DNA of 35,710 nt, taken from contig JACPUR010000039.1 of NCBI GenBank assembly GCA_016192135.1, forward strand, positions 1 through 35,710, read 5' to 3'. The notes below the pieces were generated by a model. It had not been told where the DNA came from. It saw only the letters and a list, made by a program, of their open reading frames with translations, and searched no databases. The translations under genes and the position numbers were made by a program. This document shows, piece after piece, positions 14,756-22,494 of this stretch; position 1 is the first letter of the stretch; every line of letters starts with the position of its first letter. This DNA comes from Candidatus Tectomicrobia bacterium. Its GTDB lineage: Bacteria > UBA8248.

Positions 14756-15286
14756 ATGACCGCGTCGGCCACCCACACCGGAGCCTTGCTCGCCACCGGC
14801 GCCCGCGCCCGGAGCGTCCTGATGGAGGGCATCGCCAGCGGCCTCCTCGGCGCCCTGGCCGTGGCCCTGTGGTTCTTCCTGCGCGACCTCCTCGAGGGCC
14901 AGCCCCTCCACACCCCGGGCGCCCTGGGCCAGAGCCTGGCCGCCCTCCTCGAGGGCCGGGCCGCCCGCGCCGCCGCGCCCGGCGACTCCTTCCCGGGCTC
15001 GCTGGTCTTCATCTACAGCGTGGTGCACGGCCTCGCCTTCGTCGCCGCGGGGATCGGCGGCGCCCTGGTGCTCGACTTCGGCCGGCGCAACCCCGGCTGG
15101 GAGCTCTACGCCGTCCTCTTCCTCGCCACCCTGGGGATGTGGTTCACCTTCCTCGGCATGATGCTCGTGGGGGTGATCTTCGAGGCCGTGACCATCGTGG
15201 ACATCCTCATCGCCCACCTCCTCGCCGCCCTCGCCATGGGGGCGTACTTCTGGAGGAGGCATCCGGAGGTGATCGGGGGGGTGTAG
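14756..15286 (+). CDS. Small inner-membrane protein of unknown function
   Basis: A 176-residue protein with four predicted membrane helices, roughly at residues 22-42 (LMEGIASGLLGALAVALWFF), 80-103 (SLVFIYSVVHGLAFVAAGIG), 116-140 (AVLFLATLGMWFTFLGMMLV) and 143-165 (EAVTIVDILIAHLLAALAMG). No catalytic motif is evident. The start at 14756 has AGGAG 7 nt upstream; an earlier in-frame ATG at 14735 lacks this. The gene stands alone after pdxH, and I do not recognise a named family. Confidence 0.7.
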   Translation: MTASATHTGALLATGARARSVLMEGIASGLLGALAVALWFFLRDLLEGQPLHTPGALGQSLAALLEGRAARAAAPGDSFPGSLVFIYSVVHGLAFVAAGIGGALVLDFGRRNPGWELYAVLFLATLGMWFTFLGMMLVGVIFEAVTIVDILIAHLLAALAMGAYFWRRHPEVIGGV

Positions 15287-15311
15287 GGGGGAGAGAACGA
15301 GAGGGGCAGAA

Positions 15312-15518
15312 CTAAAGCAGCGGAGCGTTGTCGCCCCGGCGGGCCATTTCCTTAAAGGCCTCCTCCCATCCTTCGCGCAGCTTCCGGACCGGCGAGATTT
15401 CCAGCACCTTTCCGCGCACTCTAATCTCGGCTTCCTCTCCGAAACCGCACCGCGCGAGGAGGGATTCGGGGAGCGGTAGAATGCGGGAATTGCCGATGCG
15501 GATGAGGTGGATTTTCAT
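15312..15518 (-). CDS. AbrB/MazE-type antitoxin, without a visible toxin
   Basis: A 68-residue swapped-hairpin DNA-binding protein: HLIRIGNSRILPLPESLLARCG, then EEAEIRVRGKVLEISPV, the AbrB/MazE pattern (given in parts). The C-terminal part (REGWEEAFKEMARRGD) is the toxin-binding tail seen in MazE antitoxins. GGAGGTG lies before ATG 15518. Downstream, where a MazF-like toxin gene would be expected, the next gene is the oppositely oriented membrane protein 26 nt away, so the antitoxin is orphaned here. It is divergent from the Ntn-hydrolase/TPR gene and might regulate it. Confidence 0.8.
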   Translation of the reverse strand: MKIHLIRIGNSRILPLPESLLARCGFGEEAEIRVRGKVLEISPVRKLREGWEEAFKEMARRGDNAPLL

Positions 15519-15560
15519 TTTTGCACCTCCACATATCGAACTTTGCGCACCATGTCTTTT

Positions 15561-15566
15561 ATTATA
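15561..15566 (-). promoter_or_regulatory. Candidate -10 box of the AbrB/MazE-like gene
   Basis: A perfect TATAAT on the minus strand within a very AT-rich stretch (15530-15600) between two divergent genes. The -35 is weak (TTGTTA at 19 nt). The opposite strand offers TATACT and TATATT at 15563-15575, possibly serving the Ntn/TPR gene, so the promoters may overlap. Confidence 0.35.
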
Positions 15567-15615
15567 CTATATATTCTAGCGCCATTAACAATCAGAAGAT
15601 GCGAAGGAGCTATTC

Positions 15616-16833
15616 TTGAGTTTGGTCGTAGCTAAAAAAACCAACAAATTTTTCTGTATCGTTGGCGACTCACAGCTTACACTGACAAATGCCACTCACC
15701 AGAATCCCTTGCAGGGGATACTTAAGTCGGTGATTCTTTCAAGCAACCTATGCGTAAGTTTCGCAGGAAACCTGCATTTTGCAGAAGAAGCAATACGAAC
15801 TATCCCTTCAATAGAGAAATCGACCCTTCAAACTGTCATCGACCACTTTTTACGTTGGCACGAGAAATCAACAGAAGCCCATGCCTCTACCACAGATTTC
15901 ATTCTTGCCATTGGCGAGCCTCACTTTTGCCTCATCGCAATCAAAGACGCAAGAGCCAATAATGTTGAAACAACTTGGATTGGAAATCAGGATGCATTTT
16001 CAGAATTTCAAGAATACATGCAGACAGAAAAATTTCCGCCTTTGCCACATCCACCCGAGGGAAATCTAGCCGCCTCAATTTCGGCCATACTCTGTCCAGA
16101 ACATCCGGACGCCGATCATTCGACATATACACGTATGAACAATGCAATGGATGCCGTCATCTATAACCAAAAGCATAAAGACGTGGGTGGATTCAAGATT
16201 CCAATCGCGACGCACAAGAATGACTTTTGTTATATGCCGTATATGCGGGTTTACCCGGAACCGGTCGTATTGCCTCCTGTGGGAGCAGAAAAAGTTATTC
16301 CTTTCGGGACCGTGGAACAGGGCGGATATGCAATAAGCTTCATGATTTCTGATTCGGCCTATCCGGCGTGTGCCGCTATACATATTTTGCAGGCCAAGAT
16401 AGGCGTTGTCTTTCTCCCAGACACAACCAATATTCCCAAATCATCTTATATCTTTCAAAACATTGACGAGATAGAATTCCGAGAGATGGTCGACAGAGAA
16501 TATGGAATCAAGGGAGGGGGGCTTGACAATTACGTTGCTCGAGGTGTTCGTCTGGCCAAACAAGGGCGATTTGAAGAAGCACTAGAAGATCTGAATAAGG
16601 CTATTCAACTAAATCCGGTTGATGCAGAGGCATACAACAATCGAGGTGGTGTATTTTGTATGTTAGAAAGGTTTGAACTCGCTATCGCTGATTTTTCTAA
16701 AGCCATCGAACTTAATCCTACATACCAAAAAGCATACTTAAATCGTGCTAAGACCTTTGAAAGAATCGGGAGGACTCAAGAAGCTACGAACGATATGCAG
16801 ACAGCAAATACATTAAGAAGCGTTCCCCGTTGA
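15616..16833 (+). CDS. HslV/proteasome-like Ntn-hydrolase domain fused to TPR repeats
   Basis: A 405-residue protein not matched to a named family by me. The N-terminus resembles HslV and the proteasome beta subunit: MSLVVAKKT, then IVGDSQLTLTN (HslV has IAGDGQATLGN), then KSVI and CVSFAGN (HslV: KKVRRL, AGFAGG). If Met is removed, Ser2 becomes an N-terminal nucleophile; D18 and K37 then align with HslV Asp17 and (with a 3-residue insertion) Lys33. The region to about residue 290 continues with strands (FGTVEQGGYAISFMI, AAIHILQAKIGVVFLP). Three TPR repeats follow at about 304-336, 337-370 and 371-401. The start is TTG with AAGGAG 6 nt upstream, which places Ser at position 2. The gene is AT-rich, unlike all its neighbours, so it was probably acquired. 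It may be a self-processing peptidase with a TPR partner-binding tail. That function is inference. Confidence 0.65.
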   Translation: MSLVVAKKTNKFFCIVGDSQLTLTNATHQNPLQGILKSVILSSNLCVSFAGNLHFAEEAIRTIPSIEKSTLQTVIDHFLRWHEKSTEAHASTTDFILAIGEPHFCLIAIKDARANNVETTWIGNQDAFSEFQEYMQTEKFPPLPHPPEGNLAASISAILCPEHPDADHSTYTRMNNAMDAVIYNQKHKDVGGFKIPIATHKNDFCYMPYMRVYPEPVVLPPVGAEKVIPFGTVEQGGYAISFMISDSAYPACAAIHILQAKIGVVFLPDTTNIPKSSYIFQNIDEIEFREMVDREYGIKGGGLDNYVARGVRLAKQGRFEEALEDLNKAIQLNPVDAEAYNNRGGVFCMLERFELAIADFSKAIELNPTYQKAYLNRAKTFERIGRTQEATNDMQTANTLRSVPR

Positions 16834-16845
16834 ACTGCACTCCTA

Positions 16846-17607
16846 CTACTCAGTGTTATCCCCCCCCACCCACACGAAAAACTCCTTGTTCCCCTTCGTG
16901 CCCGTGATGGGGCTCTCGCACAGTGCCCGGAAGGACAAACCGTTCTCCCCGGCGAACGCGCGGACGCCCGCGACGGCCTCGGCGTGCAGGGCCGGGTCGC
17001 GGACGATGCCCCCCTTCCCCACCTTCCCCTTCCCCACCTCGAACTGGGGCTTGACGAGGACGAGGATGTCGGCCCCCGGGGCCAGGAGGGCGCGGACGGG
17101 GAGGAGCACCTTGGTGGCGGAGATGAAGGAGACGTCGATGACGGCGAGCGTGGGCCGCTCCTCCCCCGCCGCGGCCCGGAAGGCCCCGGGGGTGAGGTGG
17201 CGGGCGTTCACGCCCTCCAGGAGGGTGACGCGGGGGTCGTTGCGGAGCTTCCAGTCGAGGAGGCCCTTGCCCACGTCCACGCAGACGACGCGGCGGGCCC
17301 CGCGCTGGAGGAGGCAGTCGGTGAAGCCCCCCGTCGAGGCGCCCACGTCGAGGCAGAGCCGGCCCTCGGGGGAGAGGCCGAAGGCGTCCAGGGCGCCCGC
17401 GAGCTTGAGCCCGCCGCGGCTGGCGTAGGGGACGGGGTCTTCGAGGAGGGAGATGCCGGCGTCCGGGGCCGTCGGGGCACCCGCCTTCTGGACGGACTTG
17501 CCCTCGACCAGGACGCGCCCGGCGAGGATGAGGCCCTGGGCCCGCTCGCGGCTCGGGGCGAGGCCCCGGGCGACGAGGAGCTTATCCAGCCTTTCGGTTC
17601 TTGCCAT
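16846..17607 (-). CDS. tlyA: TlyA-family rRNA 2'-O-methyltransferase
   Basis: SAM-dependent 2'-O-methyltransferase, known in mycobacteria to act on C1409 of 16S and C1920 of 23S rRNA (which confers capreomycin sensitivity); some homologs have been reported as hemolysins. 253 residues. An S4 RNA-binding domain occupies about residues 1-60 (RLDKLLVARGLAPSRERAQ). The RrmJ/FtsJ-type domain follows with SAM motif LDVGASTGGFTD (86-97) and the K-D-K-E tetrad: K68 in GGLKLAG, D158 in VIDVSF, K186 in LVKPQFE, and E in GNKEFFVW near the C-terminus. The start overlaps the end of dxs by 26 nt, so the two are coupled. It is convergent with the Ntn/TPR gene, 12 nt away. Confidence 0.95.
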   Translation of the reverse strand: MARTERLDKLLVARGLAPSRERAQGLILAGRVLVEGKSVQKAGAPTAPDAGISLLEDPVPYASRGGLKLAGALDAFGLSPEGRLCLDVGASTGGFTDCLLQRGARRVVCVDVGKGLLDWKLRNDPRVTLLEGVNARHLTPGAFRAAAGEERPTLAVIDVSFISATKVLLPVRALLAPGADILVLVKPQFEVGKGKVGKGGIVRDPALHAEAVAGVRAFAGENGLSFRALCESPITGTKGNKEFFVWVGGDNTE

Positions 17608-19516
17608 GTCCGGCGGTCTCGCCGGGGTCCTCCGCCTCGATGAGGTCGCGCGCGGCCTGGGTGATGTCGCCGGGGGTGAGGCCGCAGTGCTCGCGCTGGA
17701 TCTGGGGCGCCCCGTGCTCGATGAAGCGGTCGGGGAGGCCCAGGTTCCTCACCCGCACGCCCGCGAGGCCCTTGGCGGCCAGGAGCTCCAGCACGGCCGA
17801 GCCCATCCCGCCCATGAGGCAGCCTTCCTCGATCGTCACGACACGGCGGCACTTGCGCGCCAGGCCCAGCACCCGCGCCTCGTCGAGGGGCTTCACGAAG
17901 CGCAGGTTCAGCACCGCCGCCCGGATGCGCAGCTCGGCGAGCTGGGCGGCGGACTCCATCGCGAGGCCCACCATGGGGCCCAGGGCGACGAGGGCCACGT
18001 CCTCCCCCTCGCGGAGGAGCTCGGCCTCGCCGAGGGCGAGGGGCTTGATCTCTTCCTCCATCGGCACGCCCTCGCCCGCCCCGCGCGGGAAGCGGACGGC
18101 GGCCGGGCCGGGGTGCCCGATGGCGGTGAGCAGCATGCGCTGGAGCTCGTTCTCGTCCTTGGGGGACATCACCACCATGTTGGGGATGCAGCGCAGGTAG
18201 GCGAGGTCGAAGGCCCCCTGGTGGGTGGGGCCGTCGTCCCCCACGAGGCCGCCCCGGTCCAGGGCGAAGGTGACGGGGACGTTCGTCAGGCAGACGTCGT
18301 GGACGATCTGGTCGTAGGCCCGCTGGAGGAAGGTGCTGTAGATGGCGGCCACGGGCTTGTAGCCCCGGAGCGCGAGCCCGGCCGCGAAGGTGACGGCGTG
18401 CTGCTCGCACATGCCCACGTCGAAGCAGCGGTCCGGGAACTCCTTCTGGTAGCCGGTGAGGGCCGTGCCCTCCAGCATGGCCGCGGTGATGGCGACGATC
18501 TTCTTGTCCTCGCGGCTGAGCTTGGCCAGGGTGTCGGCGAACACCTTGGAGTAGCTCGGCGGCCCGGCGGCCTTCTTCTTGAACTTGCCCGTCTCGGGGT
18601 CGAACTGGGTGACGCCGTGGTAGGTGACGGGCTCCGCCTCGCTGTAGGGGTAGCCGTGGCCCTTGCGGGTGATGACGTGGACGAGGTTCGGCCCCTTGAG
18701 GTTCCGCACGTTGCGCAGGGTGGGGATGAGGAGGTCGAGCCGGTGGCCGTCCACCGGGCCGATATAGCGGAAGCCCAGCTCCTCGAAGAGCATCCCCGGC
18801 ACGACGAGGTTCTTGAGCGAGTCCTCGAACTTCTCCATGAAGCCCACCGCCGTCTCGCCCACCAGGGGGACGTGCGAGAGGAGCTTCTGCACCTCGTCGC
18901 GCACCTTGCGGGCGCGGTTGGCCCACTCGCCCGTCATGATGCGGGCGAGGTAGGAGCACATGGCCCCCACGTTGGGCGAGATGCCCATCTTGTTGTCGTT
19001 CAGGATGACGGTGAGGTTCCGGCCGGCGTCGCCCGCGTTGTTGAGGGCCTCCATCGCCATGCCGGCGGTGAGGCTGCCGTCCCCGATGACGGCGACGACG
19101 TGGAAGTCCTCCCCCGCGAGGTCGCGGGCCGCCGCCATCCCGAGCGCGGCGGAGATGGAGGTGCCGCCGTGGGCCACGTTGAAGTGGTCGTACTCGCTCT
19201 CCCGCCGGTCCGGGAAGCCCGAAATTCCCTCCCACTGCCGCAGGGTGTGGAAGCGGTCCCGGCGGCCGGTGAGGATCTTGTGGGCGTAGGCCTGGTGGCC
19301 CACGTCCCAGATGAGCTTGTCGCGGGGGGTGTCGTAGATGTAGTGGAGCGCCACCACCAGCTCGGCCGCGCCGAGGGAGGCGCCCAGGTGGCCCCCCGTC
19401 ATGGAGGTCACCTGGATGATCATGTCCCGCAGCTCGCTCGCGACCTGCGGCAGGGCCTCCTGGGGAAGCTCCCGCAGGTCGGCCGGGCAGTTGACGCGCT
19501 CCAGCAGCTCGCCCAT
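17582..19516 (-). CDS. dxs: 1-deoxy-D-xylulose-5-phosphate synthase
   Basis: Thiamine-diphosphate enzyme condensing pyruvate and glyceraldehyde 3-phosphate to DXP, the first and often limiting step of the MEP isoprenoid pathway, which also feeds thiamine and vitamin B6 synthesis. 644 residues, the normal length. Signatures: H43 in GGHLGASLG, H74 in DVGHQAYAHKI, the ThDP motif GDGS (145-148) through NN (159-160) to NDN (173-175), the catalytic Glu in MCEQHAVTFAAG (near 370), and DRGGLVGDDGPTHQGAFD (near 415-432). The last residues are basic and overlap tlyA. The gene follows ispA by 97 nt, so DXP synthesis and prenyl chain elongation are encoded together. Confidence 0.98.
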   Translation of the reverse strand: MGELLERVNCPADLRELPQEALPQVASELRDMIIQVTSMTGGHLGASLGAAELVVALHYIYDTPRDKLIWDVGHQAYAHKILTGRRDRFHTLRQWEGISGFPDRRESEYDHFNVAHGGTSISAALGMAAARDLAGEDFHVVAVIGDGSLTAGMAMEALNNAGDAGRNLTVILNDNKMGISPNVGAMCSYLARIMTGEWANRARKVRDEVQKLLSHVPLVGETAVGFMEKFEDSLKNLVVPGMLFEELGFRYIGPVDGHRLDLLIPTLRNVRNLKGPNLVHVITRKGHGYPYSEAEPVTYHGVTQFDPETGKFKKKAAGPPSYSKVFADTLAKLSREDKKIVAITAAMLEGTALTGYQKEFPDRCFDVGMCEQHAVTFAAGLALRGYKPVAAIYSTFLQRAYDQIVHDVCLTNVPVTFALDRGGLVGDDGPTHQGAFDLAYLRCIPNMVVMSPKDENELQRMLLTAIGHPGPAAVRFPRGAGEGVPMEEEIKPLALGEAELLREGEDVALVALGPMVGLAMESAAQLAELRIRAAVLNLRFVKPLDEARVLGLARKCRRVVTIEEGCLMGGMGSAVLELLAAKGLAGVRVRNLGLPDRFIEHGAPQIQREHCGLTPGDITQAARDLIEAEDPGETAGHGKNRKAG

Positions 19517-19613
19517 CGTCGTCTCTTCTCCGAAGCCATCGCGAACGGGGGACGAGCGGGCAGCCGGTCCCTTCCGGGGCCCCCTCCGGGAGAATCACGA
19601 TCCTAAGGAATGT

Positions 19614-20522
19614 TCAGGATCTCCGCAAGACAATAAAACGAACCAGCCCCGCCAGGGCGGGCGCCCCGCCCGGCAGGGGCGAAAGGGCGGCGAGCGCCTC
19701 CTCGCAGGCCTCCCGCGCCATGCGCTTCGAGGCCTCGAGGCCGTGGAGGGCCGGGTAAGCCGCCTTCCCGTGCGCGGCGTCCGAGCCGGCCGCCTTCCCC
19801 ATCTGCTCGGGGCTCCCCTCCACGTTCAGGATGTCGTCCACGATCTGGAAGGCCAGCCCCGCGCGCTCGCCGTAGCGGGCGAGCGCCCGGAGCGCCCCCG
19901 CGTCCCCTCCGCCCAGGAGCCCCCCCAGGCTGACCGAGCAGCGGATCATGGCGCCCGTCTTGAGCCGGTGGATCTCCTCGAGCTCCCGGGGGGCGCTCAC
20001 CTTCCCGCCCGCGCGGATGTCGAGGAGCTGCCCCCCCACCATCCCGGGGGCGCCCGCTGCCTCGGCCAGCATGCGCACCCCTTCGAGCACCCGCCCGGCC
20101 CCCGCCCGGCGGACCATCTCCTCGTCCGCCATGAGGCCGAAGGCGAGGGTGAGGAGGCCGTCCCCCGCGAGGATGGCCGCGGCCTCGCCGTGCACCTTGT
20201 GGTTGGTGGGGAGGCCCCGCCTGAGATCGTCGTCGTCCATGGCGGGCAGATCGTCGTGGATGAGCGAGTAGGTGTGGATGCACTCCAGCGCGCAGGCCGC
20301 CGGCAGCACGGCCCCGGGGTCGCCCCCCACGGCCTCGGCCCCCGCGGCGCACAGCACCGGCCGCAGGCGCTTGCCTCCCGCGAGGAGGCTGTAGCGCATG
20401 ACACGGTACATCTCGGGCGGCGCCCCGCCCCGCTCGGGCACGCGCCGGCCGAGCTCCTCCTCGACGCGCGCCGCCCACTCGCGCAGGTAGGCCTCGGCGT
20501 CCACGGCGGCCTCAGGATTCAT
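19614..20522 (-). CDS. ispA: Short-chain polyprenyl diphosphate synthase (farnesyl/geranylgeranyl)
   Basis: Condenses DMAPP with IPP to geranyl, farnesyl or geranylgeranyl diphosphate. 302 residues. GGKRLRP at 49-55 binds IPP. The first Asp-rich motif is DDLPAMDDDD (90-99), the DDxxxxD bacterial type, and the second is DDILNVEG (about 229-236), with K in GKAAYPAL downstream. Chain length cannot be given with certainty from the residues before the first motif (CIHTYSLIH). The start overlaps the end of xseB by 11 nt, so it is translationally coupled. This xseB-ispA-dxs order is common in bacteria. Confidence 0.95.
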   Translation of the reverse strand: MNPEAAVDAEAYLREWAARVEEELGRRVPERGGAPPEMYRVMRYSLLAGGKRLRPVLCAAGAEAVGGDPGAVLPAACALECIHTYSLIHDDLPAMDDDDLRRGLPTNHKVHGEAAAILAGDGLLTLAFGLMADEEMVRRAGAGRVLEGVRMLAEAAGAPGMVGGQLLDIRAGGKVSAPRELEEIHRLKTGAMIRCSVSLGGLLGGGDAGALRALARYGERAGLAFQIVDDILNVEGSPEQMGKAAGSDAAHGKAAYPALHGLEASKRMAREACEEALAALSPLPGGAPALAGLVRFIVLRRS

Positions 20523-20811
20523 CGTCCTCCTCGTCCTCTTCCTCGTCCTCCTCGAAGGCCTGGAGGGAGAGGGCGTCCTCGGTCTCCCCCGCCAGCTCCT
20601 CGATGCGCTTCTGGGCCGCGTCGAGCTGTTGGCGGCAGAAGCGGAAGAGGCCCACCCCCTCCTCGTAGAGCCCCACCGCCTTCTCCAGCGGGGGCTCCCC
20701 GCCCTCCAGCTCCTCGACGATGGCCTCCAGGCGCTCGAGCGCCTCCTCGAAGCTCTTGGGCGGGCCGCCCTCGGGCCCCTTGCTGTCCCCGCCCTTCCTC
20801 GCGGCGCTCAT
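20512..20811 (-). CDS. xseB: Exodeoxyribonuclease VII small subunit
   Basis: Small subunit of exonuclease VII, which digests single-stranded DNA from both ends with the XseA subunit. 99 residues; the core SFEEALERLEAIVEELEGGEPPLEKAVGLYEEGVGLFRFCRQQLDAAQKRIE (about 20-70, given here in outline) is the whole family domain. It ends in a very acidic tail (EEDEEEDEEDDES) that extends the usual length. GGAGGG lies 9 nt before the start. It overlaps ispA downstream. Upstream, 261 nt of repeat sequence separate it from xseA, its functional partner. Confidence 0.95.
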   Translation of the reverse strand: MSAARKGGDSKGPEGGPPKSFEEALERLEAIVEELEGGEPPLEKAVGLYEEGVGLFRFCRQQLDAAQKRIEELAGETEDALSLQAFEEDEEEDEEDDES

Positions 20812-20829
20812 GCCGAATTTCCCTCCGAT

Positions 20830-21060
20830 TGGGGTGCCCCTGAACCGCGCCGCCCTGCCCGTGTGCCAAAGAACAACATGCCTCGTCGGTTTTCCCCCTC
20901 CCCCTCCGGGGGAGGGGGAGGGGGAAGATTCCCATAAGGCTTTTCCCTCCCCCCCTACCCCCTCCCGGAGGGAGGGGGAGAAACACGGCTGCTCTCCCTT
21001 TGGAAGAGAGGGGCCGCGCCACGAGAGCGCTGGCCGCGCATATGCGGCGGCCAGCGATCA
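20830..21060. repeat. CCCTC/GAGGG repeats inserted between xseA and xseB
   Basis: Two strong hairpins: 20893-20925 (CCCCCTCCCC with GGGGAGGGGG around CCGG) and 20943-20982 (CCCTCC...CCCTCCC with GGAGGGAGGGGGAG). They interrupt an operon whose other members abut or overlap. No gene is seen in 20812-21072. Confidence 0.6.
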
Positions 21061-21072
21061 ATCCGGCGAATT

Positions 21073-22494
21073 TTACCCCGAGGGGCTCGCGGGAGGGGCG
21101 GCGGTGCCGCCTTCTCCCCGGCTCTCCTCGACCCGGCAGACCAGCGTCCCCCGGTGGAGCCGGAGGCGCACCCGCTCCCCGGGCGGGGCCTGGCCCGCCT
21201 CGCGGAGGAGGGCGCCGTCCCGCTCCCGGTAGGCCAGGCTGTAGCCCCGGGCCAGGACGGCCAGGGGCGACACCCCTTCCAGCCGCCCCGCCTGGGCGGC
21301 CAGGGCGGATTCCTTTCTCTCCCGCAGCCGGGCCTGGGCGGCCGCGAGCCGCTTCAGCCGATCCACCAGGCTCTCCCCGCACGCCTGGACCCGGACCCGC
21401 GGCGAGGCGGCCTGGAGGCGCGGCACGAAGGCGGCCAGCGCCGCCTCCCGCGCCCGGCCCGCGTGGCGCGTCTCCCGGAAGAGGCGGCGGAAGAGCCCGT
21501 CCATCCGCTGGGCCAGGGCCTCGAGGCCCGCCTCGGGCCGGCGGAAGGCGCGCTCCCGGCCCAGATCGGCGAGCCGCTCCTCCGCCGCGTCCAGCCGGGC
21601 GCGGGCGCAGCGCGCCAGGGGGAGGGGGAACCGCCGGAGGTCGCGCGCGAGCGCCAGCCAGCCCCGGGCCGCACGCTCGGCCGCCGCCGTGGGGGTGGAG
21701 GCGAACTCGTCCGCGGCGAGGTCGGTGAGGGCGGTGTCGATCTCGTGGCCCACCGCCGAGAGCACGGGGGTCTCGCAGGCGGCGACGGCGCGCGCGGCCT
21801 CCTCCTCGTTGAAGGCCCAGAGGTCCTCCCGGCTCCCCCCGCCCCGGCCCACGATGATGAGGTCGGCGGGGCGCCCCAGCCGCGCGAGGCCCCGGTCCGC
21901 CCGCCGCAGCGCCGCCGCGACGGAGGCGGCGGCGCCCTCGCCCTGGACGCGGGTGTGCACCACGACCACCTCGACGATGGGCGCGCTCTCCCGCAAGACC
22001 CGGAGCATGTCCCGCAGCGCCGCGCCCTCGCGGCTCGTGACGAGGGCCACCCGGCGGGGGCGCTCGGGCAGGGGCACCTTGCGCGAGGGGTCGAAGAGGC
22101 CCTCCAGCGCCAGGCGCTGGTGGAGCTGGCGGAAGGCCACCTCCAGCGCACCCTCCCCCAGGGGCTCCATCGAGAGGGCGCAGATCTGGAAGCGCCCGTC
22201 CCGCTCGTAGAGGGTGATCTGGCAGCGGACGAGGACGCGCATCCCGTCCTGGGGCTGGAAGCGGAGGAAGCGCCTCCGCCCCGAGAACATCACCGCCCCC
22301 GCCTTGGAGGCGGCGTCCTTGAGGTCGAAATAGGCGTGGCCCGAGGGGTAGAGGCGCCAGGAGGAGATCTCTCCCTCCACCAGCACCTCGCGGAACTCCT
22401 CCTCCAGCAGCCCCTTCACCCGGGCGTTGAGCTGGGAGACGGTGAGGACGGGAGGCCGGGCGGGGGCGGCCCGCGGCCCGAGGAGGTCCACCAT
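21073..22494 (-). CDS. xseA: Exodeoxyribonuclease VII large subunit
   Basis: Catalytic large subunit of exonuclease VII, 473 residues. The N-terminal OB-fold (about 15-110) contains VLTVSQLNARVKGLLE, VEGEISSWRLYPSGHAYFDLKD and AVMFSG. The catalytic domain follows with VALVTSREGAALRDMLRVL (near 148-166), VVHTRVQGEGAA, LIIVGRGGGSREDLWAFNEE (about 212-231) and VLSAVGHEIDTALTDLAADEFASTPTAAAE (about 243-272), all strongly conserved. A coiled-coil region follows. The start overlaps the folD stop by one base (TGATG), so the genes are coupled. Confidence 0.97.
   Translation of the reverse strand: MVDLLGPRAAPARPPVLTVSQLNARVKGLLEEEFREVLVEGEISSWRLYPSGHAYFDLKDAASKAGAVMFSGRRRFLRFQPQDGMRVLVRCQITLYERDGRFQICALSMEPLGEGALEVAFRQLHQRLALEGLFDPSRKVPLPERPRRVALVTSREGAALRDMLRVLRESAPIVEVVVVHTRVQGEGAAASVAAALRRADRGLARLGRPADLIIVGRGGGSREDLWAFNEEEAARAVAACETPVLSAVGHEIDTALTDLAADEFASTPTAAAERAARGWLALARDLRRFPLPLARCARARLDAAEERLADLGRERAFRRPEAGLEALAQRMDGLFRRLFRETRHAGRAREAALAAFVPRLQAASPRVRVQACGESLVDRLKRLAAAQARLRERKESALAAQAGRLEGVSPLAVLARGYSLAYRERDGALLREAGQAPPGERVRLRLHRGTLVCRVEESRGEGGTAAPPASPSG

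Noticed and set aside
15312-16833. A complete toxin-antitoxin pair formed by the AbrB-like protein and the Ntn/TPR protein
   Set aside because: The genes are divergent rather than in one operon, and the large protein has no resemblance to MazF, VapC or other partner toxins. A regulatory link remains possible.
17208-19598. Long open frames (over 700 codons) on both strands overlapping dxs
   Set aside because: They are Arg/Gly/Pro-rich shadows caused by high GC. The frame with clear Dxs motifs explains the region.
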